From assembly GCA_003956705.1 (NCBI GenBank), contig QZCP01000070.1, positions 65,768 through 129,767 on the forward strand: a stretch of 64,000 bases of DNA. Direction: 5' to 3'. The DNA is from Brevipalpus yothersi. Lineage: Eukaryota > Arthropoda > Arachnida > Trombidiformes > Tenuipalpidae. The position numbers and the translations under genes are program-made. The notes below the pieces were generated by a model. It did no database searches and had not been told where the DNA came from. It saw only the letters and a program-made list of their open reading frames with translations. Position 1 is the stretch's first letter. Each line of letters begins with the position of its first letter. Below, one piece after another: positions 34,239 through 45,076 of this stretch.

Positions 34239-36868
34239 ATGCCATCTGAACTCTCTTATTCTCTACTGATACTTGTAATTAATCTTTTTTGTCTGGTAAG
34301 TTGGACCAATTTATTGGATGTAATTCAAATTTCCACTTTCTTCTCTGAAAGACTTCTGCGGGAACAGATGGAAATAGTAAATTTAGAATTGATTATGAAC
34401 GAGATACATTTCTGAAAGATGGCAAACCTTTTCGGGAATGCTCAGGAGAGATGCATTATTATCGGATTCCACATCAATATTGGAGAGACAGGCTAATGAA
34501 ACTTAAAAAAATGGGCTTAAATATTGTTCAAACGTAAGTTGAAACTAATTTGTCCAGCCTTATGTGTTCCTATCAAATTTTCCATACAAAATAGTTCTCA
34601 TCTTAGTGTATTCAAATTTATTGAAGATATATTTCATGGGCTTTCCATGAGCCCAAAGAAGGCATCTTTCGCTTCAAAGATGACTACGATTTCCCCAAAT
34701 TCTTTCAAATTGCCAAAGAACTCGGTATCTGGGTTTTCCTTAGATTTGGTCCTTACATAAACGCCGAAAGAGATCTGGTATAGTGATTAAGAATAATCTA
34801 TGAGCAACTGTGACCTCACATCACGATCAATTTGAACTTTTCCTTTCATCAGGGAGGACTACCATCATGGATCCTGGGTAAAACGAATAAGACTCGTCAA
34901 ACTGATCCAGTATATCAAAATGCTGTTGAAAATTGGCTTGAAAAAATTTTTCCACTCATCAAACCGCACTTATATGCAACCGGTGATGGTCCAATACTCA
35001 TGGTGCAAGTCGAAAATGAATATGGTTTCCAGGAGGCATGTGATAAAAAGTATTTGAATTGGCTTCGAGATTTAACCCGAAAACATCTTGGTCCTGAAGT
35101 GGTACTATTTACAACAGACAATCCTATCGATAGTAAAGTGGGTAGCAACCATTGATTGATTGGAATCCTCAATAGATAAGAAGATATCACTAATTTTTAC
35201 TATGTTTTTCTCTCAGCTCGAGTGTGGAATTATTGACAAAGTCTTTGCAACGGTAGATTTTGGCGTTGGAGCCGATCCTAACGTACCTTTTGGTAAATTG
35301 AGAAGCCTCAGACCCAAAGGACCATTGGTCAACTCTGAATTTTATTTGGGCTTTTTTGATCAATGGACAGTGAAACATGAGACGAGAGCAACTCGTGATG
35401 TGAGTGATGATGTGAACAGAGTGATTCGTTCATGTTGAGTGGCTTATTTTGTTTTGTATCACTCAAGGTTGTCCGAGACCTGGAAAGAATTTTGGATTAT
35501 AAGAATAAGAATGCTTCAGTCAGCCTGTGAGTGAATTTTATGTCCGATTTTACGTGTACTTCTACATCTTTGACAATGTTTCTTCATTCCAGGTACATGT
35601 TCCATGGAGGTACTACTTTTGGGCTCCAGAATGGAGGAGCCTTCACTAATGGTCGATATTATGCCCAGCTAACTAGTTACGATTACGATGCTCCACTCAG
35701 TGAGGCTGGTGATCCTACAGAGAAATATTACGCTTTACAGAAATTATTCCATGAAAAATGTCTCTATCAGCCAATCCCAGAAAAAAAAATTGAAGTATCA
35801 CCAAAGATGAGCACCAACGTGATAAATTTGAAGCCTTTCATGGATCTGTATGATTTTACTCAGCATAAGGATATCAAAAAATTAGATAATCCACGGCCCA
35901 AATCGTTCGAGGAGCTAGGAGTAAGCTATGGATATGTTTTATACACTACAAAGATTCCTTTAGAAACAGAAAATTCATTACAATTAGAAATTAATCGTTT
36001 GGGTGATAGAGCTTCAATCTATGTCGATAAAGTTAGTAGTAAATTGATAATCCAAATACCTATGCCAAACGAACGAACGATCGATCAATATTTTTCTCAT
36101 TTTCTTTCCACGAAAGGTATACCAAGGGAATCTAAGTAGGACTGAGGAAGTATATTCTGTGAAAATTAAAGGGAAAAAAGGATCTCGTTTGGATATTTTT
36201 GTAGAAAATCAAGGGCGATTGTCAAATGGACCATCAATCACTGATCGCAAGGTATGCTATTTACACGCATTTCAAGTAATAAGTAAAGTTTCAACAATGT
36301 GTGTTTCTACCTCAGGGTATATTGGGAGATGTCAAACTCAATGGAAAGGTTCTCAAAGATTGGTCTCATGCTTTCGTGCCCAATTGGGAAGATATTTTTG
36401 AGCCTTCTAGTCCTATCAGAGATGCCTTGAAATGGAATGATAACCATTCAAACTTCTCGAAAAGGTATGATCAAACAGCTGAATCAAACTCTGGTGATGC
36501 TAAAAATATTTCATCTAATCATGAGAAATCTTTTCTACCCAAGGAATGGCAAGGGTATACCAACATTTTTGCGAGCTAATTTCGTTCTACCAGATAAGGG
36601 TCCAGTTTATGATACTTTTTTAGAACCAAAGAATTTAGAGAAAGGAATTGTATATTTGAACAATCGATGTCTCGGTAGATATTGGCCAAAGGAAGGACCC
36701 CAAATAACTCTTTACACTCCGGGCGTATGGCTACGTCCTCATCCGCAGGAAAATGAGATAATAATCTTTGAATCAGATCCATCTCCATGTGTGAAAGATA
36801 ATAATTGTGAAATTCAATTTGTAAAAGAAGCAAACATTAATGCCCCAACTCGTCGACAAAAGCCATGA
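34239..36868 (+). CDS. beta-galactosidase, GH35 (copy 1)
   Basis: Ten exons: 34239-34295, 34352-34533, 34627-34777, 34853-35137, 35217-35399, 35468-35526, 35593-36031, 36117-36251, 36316-36464 and 36544-36868. They give 654 residues, close to animal GLB1 (about 677). Exon 1 is a signal peptide. The GH35 hallmarks are present: FLKDGKPF near the mature start, YISWAFHEP, FGPYINAERDLGGLPSWILG, GPILMVQVENEYG with the acid/base Glu186, and GPLVNSEFY with the nucleophile Glu266. C-terminal jelly-roll motifs (GILGDVKLNG, CLGRYWP) are kept. It removes beta-linked galactose from glycans, probably in lysosomes or secreted into the gut. After the nucleophile it reads LGFFDQW where the usual form is TGW.DHW, so substrate fit may differ. 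The introns at 35400-35467 and 36465-36543 are absent from copy 2. The donors GTATAG and GTTAGT are weak but are supported by frame and by the paralogue. Confidence 0.9.
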
Positions 36869-39038
36869 TAGATGTTGAAATTAAAAAATGAAATGATTCA
36901 ATTCTTCTGATTTTGCTATTTGATATAGATGTGAATGATGGGAGGCTGGAGCATTCAATGTCATGAAAATAATCATGTCTATTATCCAGTATTTAGCATT
37001 AATCGTAAAAAATGGATAGATTTGAAGAAAGTGAAATGTAGAAATATTGATATCATGTCTAAAAAGCTGAAATCAATATTCGTGAGCCCGAGCTGCGATC
37101 AAATAATCGATGGCCTCACAATTACAGGTAGAGCACATAATTTGATTTCAATTTTTTTCGTAGGTAGATGTTTTTTGAGTTGACACATAAATGATGAGCC
37201 TAGGTTTAGTTAAATTTTATTGCCCTTTACAGACAAAAAATCGTGACAAATTTTTTTGGATCCTCCCAGCTTGAAATCCCAAATTATCTTTAAAAAATCG
37301 CTGAAAAGTTGGCTTCAAAGTTTTTTCATTCCATGGTTCTTTTTTCAATTTTTAAATTTCAGAGAGCAATTTTCATAAGTATCTCTGGAAAAACAAAAAA
37401 AGTTCCAGTATGCAGAGGGTTGAGAAATAATCATCAGGAAAAGACTAGTCTATTAGCTCACAGAAATCGTAGTCAATGTATCTAAAAATTATATATTGAG
37501 AGACATTTCGATGAAGAGCAATCATCTAGAGCCATCTTATTAATAATAGAAATTTTTATCCAACTCATCCTTTTCATTTCTTTAAAGATTTCTATCTGAT
37601 GAATTCGGTAGTTAAATCAATTTACAGTAGTTCCCATTTTATTGGAAGCTAAATTCATTTTTTATTTTCACTAATCTTTTCTTATTTAACCATTTTTTAT
37701 CATTTTCTATCCTGAATAGCTATGATCAAGATAGCTCATTTACTCCACTTGTTCGTTTCATGATGAATCAATTCTTAGAGGTTAAAAAGAATTATCCACT
37801 TGAGTTCCACTTCACTTGAATAAGGTACAATCAGCTGACAGATAATCAAATTCCATGAGAAACTAATGAAAGCAGGGAAAAAATTCCACTTGCTATTGAT
37901 TAACATATAGAGACAAAAAATAATGGGTCTGAGGGATCGGGTTAACTGTAATATAAATAAATGTATCAATGTACCTCAAGCAGTTCACTCATCAATCATG
38001 GATAACTTTTTGGTGCATTTAAACTTGAAATTCGAATAAAAATTGAGCTCAATGCTCCTTCTTCGCATTTATTCTTCTCATGAAGCCAAGCGATGAAAAA
38101 ATCTCGCAGCAATACATGTATATTGGTGGAATGAAAATGGTATTTATTCAACTGAAATCAGTTCCGAATTGCAGGCCTTGAGAGACGACAATTCTCAACA
38201 TAGAAATTTCAACATAGTAAAAGCCTAATCATTAGTTGAAAATTCGATTGGGAAATTGTCGCTGAAAAGTTCTTTCACCTAACAATGGTAGTCAAAAATA
38301 GCTAAAGACGATCAAGTCTGGTGAAAAATGTTCCAAGTCAAATCACAATCAAGCGCGTCATACAACAACAACGATAATGATTTTAAACAGCTAATTCTAA
38401 ATTAATCTGGTATGGTTGAAGATAATAAGACAGTCCATTTTGAACCTTTTTTCACTCAATTATTTGAACACATTTGGTTATTTAAACAATATTCTGACAG
38501 GTAGTTTCCCAATCGTATTCAACTCTTGAATCCTTTGGGCAAATTAAATCATCTCACTAGCGGGCGATTGATTATTCAGCTCACAAGGAAATAATCATCA
38601 CAACATTGATCCCATTATTTTAACACTGATCTGCATTTGATATGATCACTTATGCATAAAAGTCCACACGATACTAGCACTTTAGGCTTTATCGATGCGT
38701 AATTGATGGAATACTTTTTGAGTGATAGTTGATCATATTTGTCAGTTATTTGAAATATTGTTCAGTTCCAGGTGATTCCATATCATATTACTGTGAAAAA
38801 AATTCCTTCTATTTGATCAAGTGTCCTAAATTGTTACTTAAACCTGGGAAATCAGACATCAGACATAGATTTACTTATATATCTGTCACTTGTTTGTCAC
38901 CAAGAAAATTTTCGGAACACCACGTGAACAAGATGTTCTCCTAATAACTTTAATTTATTATTAGTTTTATCAGTTTTTATTCGATTAAATTGCTCAAATT
39001 TTGTTGGAATAGTTTCCGAAACATATTAGTGTTCAAAA
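36869..39038. other. intergenic region between the beta-galactosidase genes
   Basis: No recognisable gene. A plus-strand frame at 36,935-37,183 has a donor-like end (ACAG|GTAGAG) but no partner exon. From about 38,530 the sequence resembles the upstream region of copy 1. Confidence 0.5.
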
Positions 39039-41512
39039 ATGAGATTGAGATATGGAAATATTTTGACCGTGCTTGTTTCAGTTTTTTACATTCCGGTGAG
39101 TTTTGGTCCAAAATTTTCGTATCATTCAAAATCAAATTTTTCTTTCATAGAAATTCATTGACACTGAAGGAAATGATAAATTTCGGATTGATTATGTTAA
39201 CAACGTATTTCTGAAAGATGGCAAACCTTTTCGAGGATGCTCAGGAGAAATGCATTACTTTCGAATTCCACATCAGTATTGGAGAGATAGGCTTATAAAG
39301 CTGAAAAAAATGGGCTTGAATGCAGTTCAAACGTGAGCAATTGAAATCTTTCATTTTTATCAAATTTTCAATATTCTTAATCAAACTACTGTTTTATCCT
39401 CAAGGTATATTGAATGGGCATTCCATGAACCAAAGGAGGGTTACTATCGATTCGATGGTGATCGTGATTTCACCAAGTTCTTTGAAATTGCACAAGAACT
39501 TGGTTTATGGGTTTATCTTCGACCTGGACCTTTTATAAATGCTGAGAGAGATCTGGTAAGCAATTGCTAAATGAAAGAATACGATCATCACGATTATTTT
39601 CTGCAATAGGGTGGATTACCATCATGGATTCTTGGTAAAACGAATAAAACTCGTGAAACTGATCCAGTGTATCAGGATGCTGTGGCACGATGGCTTGGAA
39701 AAATTATGCCCATGATTAAGCCTTATCTGTATGCCACAGGCCACGGTCCAATACTCATGATGCAGGTTGAAAATGAATATGGTTTCGAAGATATTTGTGA
39801 TCACTCATACCTCAATTGGCTTAGAGATCAGTTTCGTAGATATGTTGGTGATGATGTTGTGCTATACACGACAGACAATTCGATTGATAGTAAAGTAAGT
39901 GTCTCTGAACTTTTCCCATTCTGACTAAGATCTTAATCTCGAAATCAACTGTAACCCCTGGATCCACTCTGAAAACTTAATGAATTTTCCTCTTCGATGT
40001 CAGCTTGAATGTGGGATCATCGACAGAGTATTCTCTACCGTTGACTTTCCACCTGGAATCGATCCAAGTGTTCCTTTTTCGAGGCAAAGAGCAGTCAGAC
40101 CCACAGGACCATTGGTTAATTCAGAATTTTATACTGGTTGGCTTGATTATTGGACTTTTGAACATCAAAAGAGACCAGCTGAATTTGTAGCCAAATATTT
40201 GGTTCAAATTTTAGACTATAGGAACGAATCGGTTTCCATAAGCTTGTAAGTTTTGCTGATAAATAGAGGTCCGCTAAATTGAGGCTCATGTGAATTAAAA
40301 TCGATTTTGTTCCGCTAAATCTCTCAGATATATGTTCCATGGTGGAACTTCCTTCGGTCTAGCAAATGGAGGAAGCATGGAGAATGGTACTTTTTTCGCT
40401 CAGACCAGCAGCTATGATTACGACTCACCCTTGAATGAAGCAGGAGATCCAACAGAAAAATATTTTGTTTTACAAAAAATTCTCTACGAACGTTGTTTAG
40501 GCATCCCAATTCCACACGATCATGTTCCTGTACAATCACCAAAATTGGGCACTGGACCGATCAAATTGACACCTTTTCTAGATTTAAATGGATTTATATC
40601 TCATCTAGGTGTTAAAAAAACTAGTAGCGCTCAGCCGATGACTTTTGAGAATTTAGGTGTTTCTCATGGATATGTTATTTATTCTACAAATATCCCCTTC
40701 AATACACAAACATCATCAATACTGGAGATCAATCCTCTCGAAGATCGTGCAAACATTTATGTTGATAAGGTAAGAAAAAAAAATTACTCACCATCAGATG
40801 GCTTGCCATAAATTATAATGTTTCCTTTTTATCACTCCAAATTATCACAAGGTTTATCAAGGAACCTTGAGTAAGACTGATAAAACATTTTCACTTCGAA
40901 TAAGTGCTAGACAAGGCGCACGTTTGGATGTCCTGGTGGAAAATATGGGTAGACTATCAAATGGACCAATGATTAATGATCACAAGGTATGTTTACATCA
41001 GATTAGGATCAATTGAAAAATGACCTAGATTCCATTAATAGGGTATCCTTGGTGATGTGAAGCTTGATGGTCAATTACTTAGGAACTGGGATCATGCTTA
41101 TGTTGAGAATTGGGAAGATAATTTCGAAGATACAAGTCCACTGAGAGACACATTGACGAACAATGCCCTTCTCCCTGATACATCATTACCATCAAGTTAT
41201 CCCACTTTTTTGAAGGCTGTATTCGTTTTTCCAGCCAATACTCCTATTTATGATACATTTTTCATGCCATCAAACTTGGTCAAAGGAGTAGTGTATTTAA
41301 ATGGACGATGTCTAGGTAGATATTGGCCTAAAACAGGACCTCAAGTAACTCTTTACACACCTGCCGTATGGCTTCGTCCTTATCCACAGAAAAATGAGAT
41401 AGTAGTTTTCGAATCAGATCCATCTCCATGTGTTACAACTAATAATTGTGAATGCCAATTCGTTCTGGAGCCCATTATTGATAGTGCAACTCCTAGACGA
41501 ATTGTAAACTAG
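39039..41512 (+). CDS. beta-galactosidase, GH35 (copy 2)
   Basis: Eight exons: 39039-39095, 39151-39332, 39405-39555, 39610-39894, 40004-40245, 40328-40769, 40852-40986 and 41042-41512. They give 654 residues, the same length as copy 1. Exon 1 encodes a signal peptide of 19 codons, as in copy 1. Active-site motifs are closer to the family standard: YIEWAFHEP, RPGPFINAERDLGGLPSWILG, GPILMMQVENEYG (Glu186) and GPLVNSEFYTGWLDYW (Glu266). It has the same predicted role as copy 1, as an exo-beta-galactosidase of lysosome or gut. It lies 135 bases from the convergent SCCPDH-like gene. Having the canonical TGW.D loop and fewer introns, it may be the more conserved member, but which one is ancestral cannot be told here. 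Confidence 0.92.
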
Positions 41513-41647
41513 TCACTAGGACACAGCTCTAAGAACTGTGTGATTTTCATTTTGCCAATCTTAAATCATCTCTGTAACTATCAGAAATAAGGTGAAGGAG
41601 AGTATTTGTGATGAATCAGCAAAAATTTGATCGTTATTCAACTGTAA

Positions 41648-43392
41648 TTAACATGAGTTATAATTCTCATCGAAAATATCAAATTTTATGCCACATTTCG
41701 ATAATCTTGAGATCAATGAAGTTTGATTGAACGCAAAGCCTGGCGAATAAAATCCTCCAGAGAAAGGCATCTTATCTTTCTCTTCCAATATGATAAGTGC
41801 ACTGTGCACCATACATCTAGAACTAATCACATAAATTGGCTCTGGACCACTGATTGCCACTGTGACTGTTTTATTGGGAGGCTTGGAAATATCACTTTTA
41901 CTTTTCCATCCTTTTCCAATGATTGTGAATGTAACGGAACATTCATCCAATTGCTCTCTTGATGGCCCATTCTCGCTGAAAAAACCCAGAGTGAAAAACT
42001 TGGGAAACTTTAAAAATAATAATCTCGTTGGCAATAAGAATAGAAATAGAAGTAGCAGTTTGAATCCGATGGTCATGAAGAAAGCTTTCCAAAATTGTGG
42101 ATAAACGAGATATTCAAAATATTGGAAAGGTTTTTCTCCTCTAATATCATGATACCAGGCCATACTACAATGAGCGAAACCAGTGTTTTCACTGATAATC
42201 GGCATACACCATCCCAATTCACCATGTTTCCAGGGTAATAAACCATGAGTTTCGGATTCATCTATAGGAGGCATTATTTTTTCGAAAACAGCTGTAGTTT
42301 TATAAAGTGTATCACGTGTACTCTCAATTCGTCCTAAATTCTGAACCATTCCCGTGATCGATCGTAGAGATCCGATTCCGATCGTTTTACCATGAGGTCC
42401 ACTTTTCCAAGCCGAATAGCCTACAGCTGACTTGATTAGACTGGGTCCAAATTTTTCCCTCAAAATATTGAGTCCAATTTCCGGTGGATTTGAAACCCAT
42501 CCACAACCACTCACAAAATATAGCCCAGCTTTTTTGGCTTCTTCATGATATTTGAGCATCATTCCTTCAGCATACTGAGGCTCACCAGTACCATCAATCA
42601 TATGAGTTTTTGTCTGGATGTGAGAAAAATTCATCATCATTATTAGCTATATTTCCAACATTAACTAACAGTTATCATGAAATACACGATAAATTCCTAT
42701 TTTCATGCCATTTATACAAGCTAAAGAAGAAAAGGAGACGTTCGACCATGTAGATAGTTTTTTATGTTCGTTTCTCGGACATGAGGAAATTACTTCATCA
42801 TCATTGCATGGAGATGAAGCAAAGAAGAGCCTCGAGGAATCTTCTTGGTGGTGAAAATTTTCCCCGTTTTTGACCAGAAAAATTGCATACAGACATAGAG
42901 CTGGTAAATAATTTGGCAGAGAAGTGGCCACAAAACAAATGATATGGTTATACACATATACTCATGGAATTGGTCTGAAAGGGAAGGGTTCTTCGAATTT
43001 TGGACTGAGGAGTCAACTATTGATTCTCATCGATAATCATCGATAACTGATGGATAGGAACATACCTTCAAACATGCACGAACCACTGCCTCTCCGTAGA
43101 TATCATAGGGTCCCACAGCGTTGATGATCAATCTTGATCGTTGACACATGGAAACTAAACTTTGATCATTAAAACAATCGGCAACTATTAATCCAACACT
43201 GTCCGAATCAATACCATATTCGGAAGCTGTTTTTCGCACAATCTTGACCAAATCTTCTCGAACATTACCGGCAACGGCAATTTTTCGCCGTTTCCCGTCT
43301 TCTATCCACCATTGGACCATGTAACGGAAAATTGCACCACCAAAACTTCCACTGACACCAAAAACAGTTAGATCAAACTCACGAGAACCCAT
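41648..43392 (-). CDS. SCCPDH: saccharopine dehydrogenase-like oxidoreductase
   Basis: Two exons, 43066-43392 and 41648-42613, join in phase 0 across a 452-base intron. They give 430 residues, the length of animal SCCPDH (429). The start is the second Met of the open frame, giving MGSREFDLTVFGVSG. The N-terminal Rossmann segment has the nucleotide-binding G-x-x-G-x-x-G pattern (GVSGSFG). Residues 110-135 contain the family's GTGEPQY and LKYHEEA motifs, followed by GCGW in place of the usual GFDS-type turn. A strongly hydrophobic stretch at about residues 284-310 matches the membrane-associated hairpin of the family, which localises to lipid droplets and membranes. The reaction is not established for animal members. 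It is convergent with beta-galactosidase 2. Confidence 0.9.
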
Positions 43393-43838
43393 TTTTCGAA
43401 AAAAAAGCTGGATTTCAATTTCAATTTGAACACACAAATATGATAAATATTACTACAAAATAAAATGATCGAAAATTGAGAAACAAAATCTTTTTCCCAC
43501 TTTCAGTTAGCCTTGCTTGAAAATTGAGAATTGAAATATTATATTCACTCAAGTAAGAGAGGCCAAGAAAAATGAGGCGCAAAAAGTAAGCAGTCCAAGT
43601 TGATCGGCTTGCGATCGAACACTGATTCGGCTCTCACAACCGCAATTAAACGAGTTACACTAGATTTCATTGAGACTCATGTGTGAGTTTTTGTGCGTGT
43701 GTGTGTGTGTGCAAGTAAGTGTCGAAGAGGATGGATGCACGATCCTTGATGCACTTGCATTCGAAGCCTCGAGGAAATGATGGAGGGTTAATGATTGGCT
43801 TTGGAAGATAAATAAAATGTGGACAACCGTGCAGGCAA

Positions 43839-43891
<53 letters not shown>

Positions 43892-45076
43892 TCTCCATGT
43901 TTCTGTATAAAATTTTACCTGTCATCAAATCTCTGCTTCCTTGAGAGATAAAACTTTTTACCGTTTTCCAATTAGTTTCTGAGGAGCCCAAAATACTTTG
44001 ATTACTTTTCTTAACTCATAGCTAATGTCAATTGCTCTCAGCTGATGATTATGAGGAAGTTTGATGAATTGATGATGGCTATCAACCAATAGGCATTTGT
44101 TCTATTGGAGCGCACACCAACTAAGAGGTATGATATGGAGATCGGAGATTATAAGATGAGCTGTTGTTTTCTAATGCTGATTAGAATATTCAATGAGTAG
44201 GCAGCATTTTGACAAATAAAAGTCATGTACTGTGTTGCAAGTGATTAAACGCTACAAAATTGGCAGATCCTCTATCCGAAATTTTTCGAATTGTATGGAA
44301 GCAATAAGCGTTGAGGAGGGATGAATAGATTTTTATTTAGAATTTTTTGCTCAAATGAGGCCTTGTAGTGATAATGGCATCGGTTAAAGAGGTTTCGGTC
44401 AAATTTCAGATTTTGAGCTGATTTTTTTCGTCAAAAAAGCGTTTGAGTTAAGGCAAAAATTGTAATTCATATCTACAATTTCGTTGTTGACTCGAGAATC
44501 TGTGAGGAGGATGGCCATTTTGATTAGAGAAAGTCGCTGGGATTGGAAGGAATGAGTTTATGTGATTAGTATGCATAATGATACTGATTAACAACGCTAA
44601 AGTTTATGTTCAATTTATAGTCATTGGATGTTGCTCGATGATCAGTATGTCGGCGTCAGATGAATTCATCAACTTGATCAGTGCCCCAAGATTGAATTGA
44701 TTAGGAGAGAATTACTGCGAACTCCCTCACAAGATCGCAATCTCTTAACATCCAAGTGACAAACATTATGGAAAAGGATCAAGGCAAATTAGATTGAATA
44801 TAGCGGCACATGAGATGACGGATTCAGGTTGATTATCAGCAAAGTTAGTGAAAGATCAGCAAAAAAAGAGAATAATCGAAATATAAATAAAATTTTTCAT
44901 TAGAGGAACTCATCGCAGAAATGATGTCGAAATTCCGGTGAAAGAAATGAGCATTAAGAGAGATATTAGCAGAAATGGAGTCATAAAACTATGAATTCAT
45001 ACCCTACTACCTTCTTCAGGGCTAGTTTTTACGTGTTCCCTCTGAGAACAATTCATAAATTATTATTAATGGATCA
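43393..45076. other. intergenic region with microsatellite
   Basis: The promoter side of the SCCPDH-like gene and the 3' flank of the repeat-protein gene. It contains a GT run near 43,698 and the CT array at 43,842-43,889. No credible gene. Confidence 0.55.
43842..43889. repeat. (CT)n microsatellite
   Basis: A perfect CT array of about 48 bases. Confidence 0.97.

Larger units (their letters stand above)
33650..41512 (+). repeat. tandem duplication carrying two GH35 beta-galactosidase genes
   Basis: The units are about 33,650-36,868 and 38,530-41,512. Exon lengths match almost one to one (57, 182, 151, 285 and so on) and both reading frames total 1965 bases. Introns and flanks are well diverged, so the duplication is much older than the last exchange between the lipoprotein arms. 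Confidence 0.85.

Noticed and set aside
36935..37183. Plus-strand frame of about 80 residues after beta-galactosidase 1
   Set aside because: It ends in a donor-like site but has no second exon, no signal peptide or domain, and no counterpart after beta-galactosidase 2.
42665..42955. Minus-strand frame of 96 residues
   Set aside because: It lies inside the SCCPDH intron and is not needed for the family-length protein; both flanking splice sites are good.
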